Assembly (NCBI RefSeq): GCF_003008615.1
Contig: NZ_CP027657.1
Coordinates: 1,488,001 to 1,552,000, forward strand
Length of the DNA: 64,000 bases
From: Pseudomonas mendocina
GTDB taxonomy: Bacteria; Pseudomonadota; Gammaproteobacteria; Pseudomonadales; Pseudomonadaceae
Reading direction: 5' to 3'
Within the stretch, counting starts at the first letter, position 1. Each line of letters opens with the position of its first letter. Made by a program: the position numbers and the translations under genes. Shown here one piece after another: positions 19,067-27,706 of this stretch. The notes beneath the pieces are model-generated. The model was given only the letters and a program-made list of their open reading frames with translations. It had not been told where the DNA came from and did not search any database.

Positions 19067-20107
19067 TCAAGGCTTACTATCCGGCATCCCAAGCAGCTCC
19101 GCCAAACGCTGTCGATGAATATCACTCAACACCCGGCTCCAGAGCTGAGCATTTAGATCCTCACCTTGCGGGATGGCTTTACGCCTCAACTCCTCGGCAT
19201 ACGCCCGACCGCAGGCCTGGGTGTAAGGATCGTCCAGCATGACGGCGGCGTAATACGCCAGCTTGGCATGCGAGCGAACTCGGGAAGGCAAGAAAAGACT
19301 TCGTAAGTGAAAATTCAGACGATGCCACCAGGTAGGCCTGGGTTTAACCGTTGGTAACTCGCGAACGGCTTGTACTGCCTCGGGCGAAAACGCCTCTCCA
19401 TGACGCAGAAAGAATGCCGCGATCATATGACGCCAGTAGTTCTTCCCCGAGAAGTAATGCTTGACGATACCTTGTGCTTGCGCGGGCCGCCCCAAATGCC
19501 TGGCGGCGATGCCGACTGCGAACTGCTCGATGATGTGGATCTTGGGAACCATCGGATGCATCACATCGATCAAGGCCAGGGTGTCATCCATCAACCGAGA
19601 GGCATCTTCCTGAAAGCCCAGAACCCCTGAGTTGATCAGCAGCATCTGTTGATCGACCCCATGCTGTTCGGCCAGATATGCAGAGAGTACTGTATGCAAT
19701 TCATCGCCCTCGTACTCTTTCCAGACGCCTTCGATTTCGTCGACAAGCCAAGGAGCATTTGCAAGACGCTCGAAGAGCTTCGCTGGAGCATCCAGAAAGA
19801 AGGTATCCGTATCGACGAAGATGCTCTGATCTGCGTAGGCCAATGCATCGCGAATAGCGGCTGCCTTGCGCCGATGCAAGTAGGCTGCGGGGCCTGTCCA
19901 GGCTGACAGGGTTTCCTCGTCGAGCCGCACCAGATCGACCGGCCAATCGCTGAACTGTGCTGGCTCATCGGTGTAGAGCAGGATTCGAGGGCAGGTGCCA
20001 TGCGAATGGTACAGCGCGGAAAGGATGCTGTACTTGGCCTCCCTGTGATAATCGGGCTTTCCCCCGTAGACCAGATAGACCAACTGCCTGGATACGCGCT
20101 CAGGCAT
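19067..20107 (-). CDS. Putative glycosyltransferase with DTD motif
   Basis: Read from the ATG at 20107, which overlaps the stop of the upstream wapH-like gene by one base (TGATG); 346 residues. The likely nucleotide-sugar and metal motif is QSIFVDTDTFFLDAP, a DxD-type motif inside a GT-A-like fold, after RLVYLVYGGKPDYH-like opening strands. The middle has INSGVLGFQED, which resembles the NxGV segment of GT8-like enzymes. It is thus probably a GT-A glycosyltransferase of the outer core, but the family assignment is tentative. It ends with a basic C-terminal region that could contact the membrane. Confidence 0.65.
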   Translation of the reverse strand: MPERVSRQLVYLVYGGKPDYHREAKYSILSALYHSHGTCPRILLYTDEPAQFSDWPVDLVRLDEETLSAWTGPAAYLHRRKAAAIRDALAYADQSIFVDTDTFFLDAPAKLFERLANAPWLVDEIEGVWKEYEGDELHTVLSAYLAEQHGVDQQMLLINSGVLGFQEDASRLMDDTLALIDVMHPMVPKIHIIEQFAVGIAARHLGRPAQAQGIVKHYFSGKNYWRHMIAAFFLRHGEAFSPEAVQAVRELPTVKPRPTWWHRLNFHLRSLFLPSRVRSHAKLAYYAAVMLDDPYTQACGRAYAEELRRKAIPQGEDLNAQLWSRVLSDIHRQRLAELLGMPDSKP

Positions 20108-21243
20108 CACGACACACTCGACGGCATGATGCGCAAAACGCCTGGCAACGACCAGAAGCATGCATACCCCTTCTCATCCGAAAAATAAGCCTGCACACGC
20201 GGCAATCCTTCCTGCCCGGCCCCAGAGGTCGATGATGCCTGCAAACGAATGGCGAGGGCTTTATCGTCACCCAACGGGTATAGGGCGTCAGGTTCGCCAA
20301 TCACCTCAGGCGCCCCACCACAGTCACTCGCCAGAACAGGTAACCCAGCCACCATCGCCTCCAGTAATACCATGCCGAACGGCTCGTGGTCGGAAGTCAG
20401 AGCGAATACGTCGAACGCTTTGAAGTAACGCCGTCCATTCGGCACCTGGCCGAGAAAACGCACCGACTTACTCACTCCCAGCTCTACTGCCAGCGCCTTA
20501 AGTGAGGATTCCAGACGACCAGTACCCATGATCACTAGCAAGCTGCCCACAGGCAGTTGCGGTAGCGCCTGAGCGAAGCCGCGAACCAGTGTGGCCTGAT
20601 CCTTGTCAGGGTGTAGACGCCCTACATTGCCAACCACCCAGACGTCCTGAGGCAGCCCCAGGTGCTCACGAGCCGCCTCGCGGGAAACCTGCTCGACTTG
20701 CACCGCCTCTACATCGATACGGTTGTAGAGGGTTTCGATACGCTCGGCAGGCCAGCCAGGTAAACAGGCACGCATGTCGTCGCGCACGGCATTGGAAACA
20801 CCGAGCAGCATCAGCCGCTTGCGAAAGAAGTTGGCGAACATTTGCCGCGAACGGCGCTTGTAGTCGCCGAAGGCGTGGTGCACGCCAATTACCGGCAGGT
20901 TGCTGCCCAGCAGGGCGACGTATATCGGCTTGAAGCGATGCGCGATGCACAAGGCAAAGTTACGCGATGCGGCGATGCGGCGAAAATCGCGGATCGCCCC
21001 CAGTTTCAGGCCGCGCACCTGGGCGCTGGAGTAGTCGAGAAATATCACCTCGTCGGAGGCCGAACCGCGCTCGACCTCCGACGAAGGAGCACCAGTCAGA
21101 TAGACCGTGCAAACCTTGTAGGGCGTCCCCTTGAACAGCACGGCATACTGCCGTGCGCAATCCAGAAAGGGGCCGTCATAGCCATGGCAGAACTGCAGAA
21201 CCCAGCGCTGTGCCTGGCCAGAGGGCTGCTCAGAGGCTGTCAT
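20107..21243 (-). CDS. wapH: Core glycosyltransferase family 4 (WapH-like)
   Basis: A 378-residue GT-B protein. Donor-site features are VVGNVGRLHPDKDQATLVRG, LLVIMGTGRLE and SDHEPFGMVLLEAMVAGLPVLASD. It lies directly after the carbamoyltransferase gene, as wapH does in PAO1, and overlaps it by 14 bases. In P. aeruginosa WapH is assigned as an outer-core glucosyltransferase; that role is transferred here by position and family only. The symbol is therefore moderately secure. Confidence 0.75.
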   Translation of the reverse strand: MTASEQPSGQAQRWVLQFCHGYDGPFLDCARQYAVLFKGTPYKVCTVYLTGAPSSEVERGSASDEVIFLDYSSAQVRGLKLGAIRDFRRIAASRNFALCIAHRFKPIYVALLGSNLPVIGVHHAFGDYKRRSRQMFANFFRKRLMLLGVSNAVRDDMRACLPGWPAERIETLYNRIDVEAVQVEQVSREAAREHLGLPQDVWVVGNVGRLHPDKDQATLVRGFAQALPQLPVGSLLVIMGTGRLESSLKALAVELGVSKSVRFLGQVPNGRRYFKAFDVFALTSDHEPFGMVLLEAMVAGLPVLASDCGGAPEVIGEPDALYPLGDDKALAIRLQASSTSGAGQEGLPRVQAYFSDEKGYACFWSLPGVLRIMPSSVS

Positions 21244-22984
21244 ACCAATCCTTGCCGTCCTTGACCACGAGAACGTCTTCCATGATCAGGTATTGCAGAT
21301 CCGAGCCGTAGAACATGTTCAGCGCATCGGTTGGCGAGCAGATCATTGGTTCGCCACGGCGGTTGAGCGATGTGTTCAGCGACACGCCATTGCCGGTCAA
21401 CTTCTCCAGCTCCAGCATCAGGTCGTACCAGCGCGGATTGAAGCGACGCTCCAGCACCTGGGCACGCGAGGTACCGTCCTCATGCACCACTTCGCCCACA
21501 CGCTCCTTCCACTCATCGGTAACCTCGAAGGTGAAGGTCATGAACGGGCTCGGGTGATCCACCTTGAGCATCTTCGGCGCCACGGTGTCGAGCATCGACG
21601 GACAGAAAGGTCTCCAGCGCTCACGAAACTTGATCTGCTCGTTGATCCGGTCAGCCACACCCGGCACGCTCGGACAGCCGATGATCGAACGTCCGCCCAA
21701 GGCACGCGGGCCGAACTCCATCCGCCCCTGGAACCAGGCCACAGGATTGCCGTCGACCATGATCCTGGCGATACGCTCAGGCGTGTTGTCGATGCGCTTG
21801 AACACCGGCTGGTTCGGGTGCTTGGCACAAGCAGCGATGACGTCTTCGTTGGAATAGGACGGGCCGAGGTAGACGTGTTCCATCTTCTCGACCGGCACGC
21901 CACGCTGGTGCGAGACGTAGGCGGCGGCGCCCACGGCAGTGCCCGCATCGCCAGAGGCCGGTTGCACGAACAACTCCTTCACATCGTCGCGGGCGATGAT
22001 CTTCTGGTTGAGCTTGACATTCAGCGCGCAGCCGCCGGCGAAAGCGATCTTGCCGGTCTCGCGCAAGATGTCGCCGAGGTAGTACTCCATCATCTGCAGC
22101 GCCAGCTTCTCGAACAGCGCCTGCATGCTGGCCGCGTAATGGATATAGGGATCGTCGGCGATGTCGCCTTCACGCTTCGGGCCCAGCCATTCGATCAGCT
22201 TGGGCGAGAAGTAGTAGCCCTTGCCGTTTTCCTTGTAGCGACGGAAACCGATGACGTTGGCGTACTCGGTATTGATGATCAGCTCGCCGTTCTCGAACTT
22301 GGCCAGGCGCGAGAAATCGTACTTGGCGGCGTCACCGTAGGGCGCCATCCCCATGACCTTGAACTCGCCATCGAGCATCTCGAACCCCAGGTACTCGGTG
22401 ATCGCGCCATACAGGCCACCGAGCGAATCCGGGTCGTAGAACTCCTTGATCTTGTGGATCTTGCCGTTCTCGCCGTAGCCGAAGAAGGTGGTGGCATACT
22501 CACCCTTGCCGTCGATACCAAGGATCGCGGTCTTCTCCTTGAAGCCCGAGCAATGATAGGCACTGGAGGCGTGGGCCAAGTGATGTTCGACCGGCTCGAT
22601 CTTGACCTTCTTCAGGTCGAAGCCCAGTTGCACAAGGCACCATTCGATACGCTTCTTGTAGCGCTTGTAACGGCGGTTGCCGAACAGGATCGCATCGAGA
22701 GCGCGATCCGGCGCGTAGGCGTAACGCTTGGCGTACTGCCAGCGGGCCTTCTCGAAGATGCTGATGGGCGCGAAGGGAATGGCGACCACGTCGACATCCG
22801 AGGGCTTGATGCCGGCTTGTTCCAGGCAGAATTTGGCCGACTCGTAGGGCATGCGGTTCTTCGCGTGCTTGTCGCGCACGAAGCGCTCCTCTTCCACGGC
22901 CGCGATCAGTTTGCCGTCGATATACAGCGCGGCGGACGGATCGTGACTGAGGGCGCCGGACAGGCCAAGAATGGTCAGTGCCAC
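21230..22984 (-). CDS. wapO: Carbamoyltransferase, NodU/CmcH family (LPS core)
   Basis: A 584-residue protein with the two domains of the NodU/TobZ family: an N-terminal ASKHA-type domain (LGLSGALSHDPSAALYIDGK, then HHLAHASSAYHCSG with metal-binding histidines, then ILGIDGKGEYATT) and a C-terminal domain with FGPRALGGRSI. It transfers a carbamoyl group from carbamoyl phosphate via carbamoyl-AMP. In P. aeruginosa the equivalent gene (PA5005, called WapO in the core literature as I recall) is responsible for carbamoylation of the inner-core heptose. The start is GTG with GAGG nine bases upstream, 12 bases after the two-domain kinase gene. Confidence 0.88.
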   Translation of the reverse strand: MALTILGLSGALSHDPSAALYIDGKLIAAVEEERFVRDKHAKNRMPYESAKFCLEQAGIKPSDVDVVAIPFAPISIFEKARWQYAKRYAYAPDRALDAILFGNRRYKRYKKRIEWCLVQLGFDLKKVKIEPVEHHLAHASSAYHCSGFKEKTAILGIDGKGEYATTFFGYGENGKIHKIKEFYDPDSLGGLYGAITEYLGFEMLDGEFKVMGMAPYGDAAKYDFSRLAKFENGELIINTEYANVIGFRRYKENGKGYYFSPKLIEWLGPKREGDIADDPYIHYAASMQALFEKLALQMMEYYLGDILRETGKIAFAGGCALNVKLNQKIIARDDVKELFVQPASGDAGTAVGAAAYVSHQRGVPVEKMEHVYLGPSYSNEDVIAACAKHPNQPVFKRIDNTPERIARIMVDGNPVAWFQGRMEFGPRALGGRSIIGCPSVPGVADRINEQIKFRERWRPFCPSMLDTVAPKMLKVDHPSPFMTFTFEVTDEWKERVGEVVHEDGTSRAQVLERRFNPRWYDLMLELEKLTGNGVSLNTSLNRRGEPMICSPTDALNMFYGSDLQYLIMEDVLVVKDGKDWYDSL

Positions 22985-22996
22985 AGGTGTAAGCCT

Positions 22997-24442
22997 CTAA
23001 TTCGGGCAGGTGCCAGGCACCTGCGGTAAACGTTGGTCGAGCAACTGGTGCAGAGCCGAGTCCGCCGGCCAGTTGCGTAGAAAACGGGCACGGTCGCGGG
23101 CATAGGCCCGAGCGAAACTGCGCGCACTGCGATGCTGCTGCATGGCATCCAGGTCGATCAACGACCAGGCATCCTGTGCGTCATCCCAGAACAGGTTGTG
23201 CCCCTTGAAATCACCGTGGCTGATGCGTTCGCGCAGCAGGGCAGCGAACAGACGATCCAGCGCCAACAACTCGTTTTCCGGGGGTGTCGCCTGTTTGTAT
23301 GCCTCAAAACGCGCAATTATATCCTGCCCGCCGCAATAGTCGGTAATCAGGTACGCACGTCCACGCAGCCAGCACCAACGCCGCTCGATCACAGCCAACG
23401 GCGTTGGCGTGACGATGCCCAGAAGTTGCAGGCGATTGCCTTCGCGCCAGCTATGCCAGGCACGACTGGGCCGCCAGAAGCGCTTGAACCAGTGCAGCAG
23501 GTTCTTCACGTTGTAACGCTTGACCACCAGAGGCCGACCTTCCACCTCGACGCGAGCCACCGTGGCCGCGCCACCGGTCTTGTAGATATGCCCGGCGTCG
23601 ATCCGGGCATCCAGGTCGGCCAATAGCAGCTGCAGCTCTGGCTCACGCTCACGACGCACCACGCGCAGGCCGAAGGCACTGATACGCGCCGCGAACAGGC
23701 TGCAGTCACGGGCTGTTTTCTTCAGGTAATCACGCAGACGCCAACGACGCACCTTGGCTATTTCGGCCTGGAGCATTTCCAGCGGCAATGCGTGCTCGCC
23801 ATTGGCCAGCAGGTAGTGGATCAGCAGCTCTTCCAGGTAGGGATCCAGCTCGGCCGGCAACTGGGCGAAAAAGACCCCGAGGTTTTCCAGCACTCTTGCC
23901 CGCGACAGCGGCTGCCCGGCCGTTTCACAGCACACGCCTCCTCCGTCAATCAGGTATAGACGGCCCTCATGCCGAAGCAGGTTGTCCAGGTGCAGGTCGG
24001 CCTGCCAGAGGCCCCGAGTATGCATCTGCCCAATGGCCACCAGCGCTTCGGCCAACACGCTCTGCTGGGCGTCGCTCAGTAATGGTTCGCGAGCTGCCTC
24101 GTGCCAGGCATACCAGAGGCTCTGCGAGTTTTCCAAAAACTCGAACAGCAACCAGCCGCCCTGCCCGTCGATGAAACCTTGAGTCAGCAGTTCGGGCGTG
24201 ACGAGCCCCTGGGAAGCCAGATACTCGGCGCCTTCACGCTCGCGCTGAAAGTGCCGCTGTGCCTTGTCGCCGACCAGCAACTTGGCCAGCACCGGACGGC
24301 CCTGCCAACGCGCGAGTGCAACGTAACGCTGCCCAGGCAGCACGCGCAGCAGGCGCTCCAACACAAGCGGATCGCCTGCCATAAGCAGTGTCAGTGGCAT
24401 CTCCGGCGTGCGACCGGCCTGGCTCAATTCGCCCAGTTGCAT
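22997..24442 (-). CDS. Tandem two-domain LPS kinase (InaA/WaaP-like)
   Basis: A 481-residue protein with two kinase-like domains in a row. The first (to about 240) has ALARWQGRPVLAKLL for the ATP lysine, LWQADLHLDNLLR as catalytic loop and YLIDGGGV as metal loop. The second has RPLVVKRYNVKN, ISHGDFKGHNLFW and SLIDLDAM. Both keep the key Asp and Asn, so both may be active. This matches the PAO1 'probable kinase' PA5006 by position. It probably phosphorylates core sugars, but substrates of the two halves are unknown. Its start overlaps the wapQ stop by one base (TGATG). Confidence 0.82.
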   Translation of the reverse strand: MQLGELSQAGRTPEMPLTLLMAGDPLVLERLLRVLPGQRYVALARWQGRPVLAKLLVGDKAQRHFQREREGAEYLASQGLVTPELLTQGFIDGQGGWLLFEFLENSQSLWYAWHEAAREPLLSDAQQSVLAEALVAIGQMHTRGLWQADLHLDNLLRHEGRLYLIDGGGVCCETAGQPLSRARVLENLGVFFAQLPAELDPYLEELLIHYLLANGEHALPLEMLQAEIAKVRRWRLRDYLKKTARDCSLFAARISAFGLRVVRREREPELQLLLADLDARIDAGHIYKTGGAATVARVEVEGRPLVVKRYNVKNLLHWFKRFWRPSRAWHSWREGNRLQLLGIVTPTPLAVIERRWCWLRGRAYLITDYCGGQDIIARFEAYKQATPPENELLALDRLFAALLRERISHGDFKGHNLFWDDAQDAWSLIDLDAMQQHRSARSFARAYARDRARFLRNWPADSALHQLLDQRLPQVPGTCPN

Positions 24443-25185
24443 CAGCGCGCCTCCTTGTTACGCTGCCGAACGCCAAGTTGCCGCCACCAGGCATCAACGT
24501 CGCCCCCATCCCCGAGGTAAGCCACCAGCAGTTCGCGCACCTCGGCCTCGCTCCAGATTCTGGCGCGGCGCAGCAGAGGCTCCAGGTCTTTGATCCGATC
24601 ACGCCGCCCCAACAGCAATGGACGGGTTTTCTCCAGATCGATCAGTTGCGCCTCGAACGCACCTCCCTGCTCACGTAGGAAGATATGCTTGGGATAGAAA
24701 CAGCCGTGCATCTGCCCAGCCTGGTGCAAGCAACGTGCAAGACCACCGCAGGCACGAAGGATGGACACATGCGCAGCACCGTCGAGTACAGACCATTGCG
24801 TCAGCCAGTGTTCCAGATCCTGCCACCCGTCCAGCGCACGAGTCAGCAGGACGGCACGACGCTCGCCCGGTAAACGGCGCTCGGCAAAGAACGCCGCCTG
24901 CAGGGCCGGTATGTTCAGCTCGGCATAACGGCGAATATTGCGAAACTCGCGCGCGAAGGTCGGTTCACCGAATGGATGCAGCAGGCTGCGCGTCAGGTGA
25001 TTGCTTTGCCGCTTCAGGTAGAAGGCGCGCTCGCCCAACTCCAGGCGATAGACACTGCTCCAACCGCCACGCTCGGTGTTGGGCTCATCCACTGCTTCCA
25101 GTTTCAGTGCCCACAGCGCATCGAAACTGGCGAGCCCGTGACGCTCGAGCAGGGCGCGATCCTGCTCCGCGATGAAGTCACTCAT
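24442..25185 (-). CDS. wapQ: LPS core kinase, WapQ-like
   Basis: A 247-residue kinase-like protein. RAFYLKRQS gives the ATP lysine, and MHGCFYPKHIFLR replaces the canonical HxDxxxxN catalytic loop (Cys where Asp is expected), followed by AQLIDLEKTRPL for the metal-binding aspartate. The changed loop is also seen in the HRDCYICHFLL pattern of WaaP in part, so activity cannot be excluded. By position it is the WapQ equivalent, which in P. aeruginosa is assigned to heptose II phosphorylation. It overlaps wapP by four bases (ATGA). Confidence 0.72.
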   Translation of the reverse strand: MSDFIAEQDRALLERHGLASFDALWALKLEAVDEPNTERGGWSSVYRLELGERAFYLKRQSNHLTRSLLHPFGEPTFAREFRNIRRYAELNIPALQAAFFAERRLPGERRAVLLTRALDGWQDLEHWLTQWSVLDGAAHVSILRACGGLARCLHQAGQMHGCFYPKHIFLREQGGAFEAQLIDLEKTRPLLLGRRDRIKDLEPLLRRARIWSEAEVRELLVAYLGDGGDVDAWWRQLGVRQRNKEAR

Positions 25186-25913
25186 TCGCGGCCCTCGAAA
25201 AATTTAAGTATCTGCAGAACACGTCGTTTGTCACCGTTACTCAAGCGGCTACGCCCCCGATACTGCAGATAGAAACGCAGGCGCTGCGTCCTCGACAGCA
25301 CGCGCTTGGCCACCTTGTCGAGACAGGCCAGATCCTTGACGATGCGGTAGCGCAGTAGCGCCCCCCACCAGAAACTGCCGGTGGGGCAATCGATGAAAAA
25401 CAGCTCGGCCTTTTCATTGACAAGCAGATTGCGCCACTTCAGATCATTATGGGTGAAGTGGTGGTCATGCATCGCTCGCGTGCCCTTGGCCAACTGCTGG
25501 CTGATGACCTGAACCCATCCCCGATCTGCCAAACGCAGATCCTGACGGTTGGCGATTTCAGCTAGATCGACGGTATCTTCCAGCTCGCGCGTTACCAGCG
25601 CACCACGCACGAATGCTCCGGCCTTGCGCTCAAGACCATGAGCGACGATCGGTGCTGTCGGGATGCCCCACTTGGCGAACAACTTGAGGTTCTGCCACTC
25701 GGCCTTGACCCGTGGCCGCCCCAGGTAGCGGCGCAGACCTTTACCAGCCCCCCAGTAACGCTTGACGTAATAGCGAACCCCATCGATTTCCACCCGGATG
25801 ACTTCGGACAGAGGATCGGAGGTCAACCGCTCACCTTGCAATTGGAAGACGGACTCAAGGCTACCGAAAGCGCTCAACAAGGAACCGCTGACGTCATGTT
25901 TCCACGCCGACAT
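25182..25913 (-). CDS. wapP: LPS heptose kinase, WapP-like
   Basis: A 243-residue kinase of the Kdo/WaaP family. RYYVKRYWGAGKG contains the ATP lysine; HHFTHNDLKWRNLLV is a full catalytic loop with Asp and Asn; LFFIDCPTGSFW carries the metal-binding Asp. In P. aeruginosa WapP phosphorylates heptose II of the inner core. It starts 2 bases after the extra GT9 gene, whereas in PAO1 it directly follows waaP as I recall. The high conservation of catalytic residues makes activity likely. Confidence 0.82.
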   Translation of the reverse strand: MSAWKHDVSGSLLSAFGSLESVFQLQGERLTSDPLSEVIRVEIDGVRYYVKRYWGAGKGLRRYLGRPRVKAEWQNLKLFAKWGIPTAPIVAHGLERKAGAFVRGALVTRELEDTVDLAEIANRQDLRLADRGWVQVISQQLAKGTRAMHDHHFTHNDLKWRNLLVNEKAELFFIDCPTGSFWWGALLRYRIVKDLACLDKVAKRVLSRTQRLRFYLQYRGRSRLSNGDKRRVLQILKFFEGRE

Positions 25914-25915
25914 GG

Positions 25916-26899
25916 CTAAGGCCTCGCCACGGCGGGGAACTCGCGCAGAACACGCCCGAGCGGAATGAAGGGACGCCAGATCGTTTTACCCATCCACTTG
26001 AATGTGAAAACAGGACGAACGACCTGGTTCAACGTATTAAAACCCGGACGCCAGGTAAAATCTGGACGGCGCCGGGTGATGGTGAACGTGCGCAAGCCAA
26101 GCAGTGATCCTAGATGGCCGCCCCCCGAATCGTTACTGATGACGACCGAGCAGGTCCGCAAGTAGTCGACCAAGCCCTTGAGGTCTGCAAAGGCGTGCAC
26201 GATAAAACCGGGATACTGCGATTGCAGTGCTCCCTGTTCTGGCAAAGTTCCCACGAACTCCACCAGCCAGCCTCTCGCCACCAGGCTAGCGGCAAGGCGC
26301 CTGAAACCTCGGGCTGAGTAGTTCTTGCTGGCATGGGGTGTGGTTGGAAAGATTACCACGCGCCGATCGGCATCCTTTGCCGCGTCCGGCAATGATTGGA
26401 AACCGGCAGGCGTCGTGGACACATCAAGCCCAAGTACCTCGGCGGCATAGAGATCAATCCATTGCACCATGGTTTTGCCGGCCTTGGGATCACGACAGAT
26501 CACATTATGCCCCCCCGGAACGGGGCGCCCCTCCAGCAATACGGCACGATGGTCAAGCTGGTATCGGGCAGGCAATTTCTTGCCCGCCAGGTAGGCAACG
26601 TTATCGAGGGCTGGATCGCTTGCAGAACCTGGGTTTTCCACGTACCAGTCGATGGCACAGATCACCAGATCATGGCGTTCAGCCAACGCTGGCACATCAG
26701 GCTTGGCCCCCCCGATAACGTCTAACCCTGGGAGGTAATCACGCAGAGCAAACAACGACCCAGACGCCAACACAACCTGAGCCCCGACGGCCTGCAAACG
26801 CCAGGCGAGCCAGAGAAACAACGTGGTATCTCCAAGTGCCGGACAAGGCACAAGCGCCACCTTCATACCCGCGCGAATCAATGCCTTGTTTTCCAACAT
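25916..26899 (-). CDS. Extra glycosyltransferase family 9 (heptosyltransferase-like)
   Basis: A 327-residue GT9 protein. After a short leader, MKVALVPCPALGDTTLFLWLAWRLQ matches the start of ADP-heptose transferases, and VVISNDSGGGHLGSLLGLRTFTI matches the donor-site segment (normally SNDSGxxHxAAA). It has RRVVIFPTTPHASKNY where WaaC has a Lys-Trp motif for substrate binding. It begins immediately next to the waaP stop, with GGAG 11 bases upstream; the ATG at 26866 is an alternative. It has no counterpart at this point in PAO1. It may add a third heptose or another sugar to the inner core; donor unproved. Base use is a little more A+T-rich than in waaP. Confidence 0.78.
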   Translation of the reverse strand: MLENKALIRAGMKVALVPCPALGDTTLFLWLAWRLQAVGAQVVLASGSLFALRDYLPGLDVIGGAKPDVPALAERHDLVICAIDWYVENPGSASDPALDNVAYLAGKKLPARYQLDHRAVLLEGRPVPGGHNVICRDPKAGKTMVQWIDLYAAEVLGLDVSTTPAGFQSLPDAAKDADRRVVIFPTTPHASKNYSARGFRRLAASLVARGWLVEFVGTLPEQGALQSQYPGFIVHAFADLKGLVDYLRTCSVVISNDSGGGHLGSLLGLRTFTITRRRPDFTWRPGFNTLNQVVRPVFTFKWMGKTIWRPFIPLGRVLREFPAVARP

Positions 26900-27706
26900 T
26901 TACAGTCGATCTCCATAACGCTGCTTACGCTCATACAGTTTCGCCGCCTTGCGCTCCAGCCAGGCGAGCAGGCTCGCCTCCTCGCGCAGTACCTGGCGCA
27001 GCGGACGTTGGAAGTAGGTGCGCAGAAAGCGCAGCTTGTCGCGGCGGGTCAGGCCGATGTCCAGTGCCGAGAAGTACAGACCGGCCAGATCCTTGTCACG
27101 CCAGCGGCGGGGCACTGCGTCTCGTACCTGGGCACGATGCAGGTCGATCACCGACAGGCGCAGGTCACTGGCCTGGATCGGCCGGTCGGTATGCAGCAGG
27201 AAGTGGCAGATGTAGCAGTCACGGTGATTGACTCCGGCACGGTGCATGCCGCCGGTCATCTGCGCCACTTCACGGATCAGCGACCATTTGAGCGCCGGTT
27301 TGGGCGGCTGTTGAGCCCAGCTCAGGCTGAGTTGCTCCAGGTCGACGGTCGGCGCCAGCTCTTCGGTGACGATGAACGAGTGCTGACGCGCTGGATTGGA
27401 GCCGCGCTCGCCATAAGCCACCGCAGTCATGGTCGGCACACCGGCCTTAGTCAAGCGCTGGATCGCTTGCCACTCCTGCGCAGCACCAAGCACCGGAGCC
27501 TTGGCGGTCAGCAGGTTCTTGACGATCTCGCCCCAGCCGATGCCGCGGTGGATCTTGACGAAGTAGCCACGCCCATCGACTTCGGTGCGCAGGGTACGGC
27601 GGCCTTCCAGCTCACGGTAGACCTGGCCTTGCAGCGCCTCGACGGCCTCGAAGGCATCGCGCCCCGCCCACAGGTGCTTGAAAGGTTCGGCGAGGATCAG
27701 CTTCAC
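26900..27706 (-). CDS. waaP: LPS core heptose I kinase
   Basis: A 268-residue kinase of exactly the WaaP type. GYFVKIHRGIGW carries the ATP lysine (Lys51) and NHRDCYICHFLL the catalytic Asp163, the residue number known as catalytic in P. aeruginosa WaaP; LSVIDLHRAQ follows as metal loop. It phosphorylates O4 of heptose I, a modification needed for outer-membrane integrity and for export of the core-lipid A in P. aeruginosa. The start overlaps the waaG stop by four bases (ATGA), and the stop touches the extra GT9 gene. Confidence 0.95.
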   Translation of the reverse strand: MKLILAEPFKHLWAGRDAFEAVEALQGQVYRELEGRRTLRTEVDGRGYFVKIHRGIGWGEIVKNLLTAKAPVLGAAQEWQAIQRLTKAGVPTMTAVAYGERGSNPARQHSFIVTEELAPTVDLEQLSLSWAQQPPKPALKWSLIREVAQMTGGMHRAGVNHRDCYICHFLLHTDRPIQASDLRLSVIDLHRAQVRDAVPRRWRDKDLAGLYFSALDIGLTRRDKLRFLRTYFQRPLRQVLREEASLLAWLERKAAKLYERKQRYGDRL

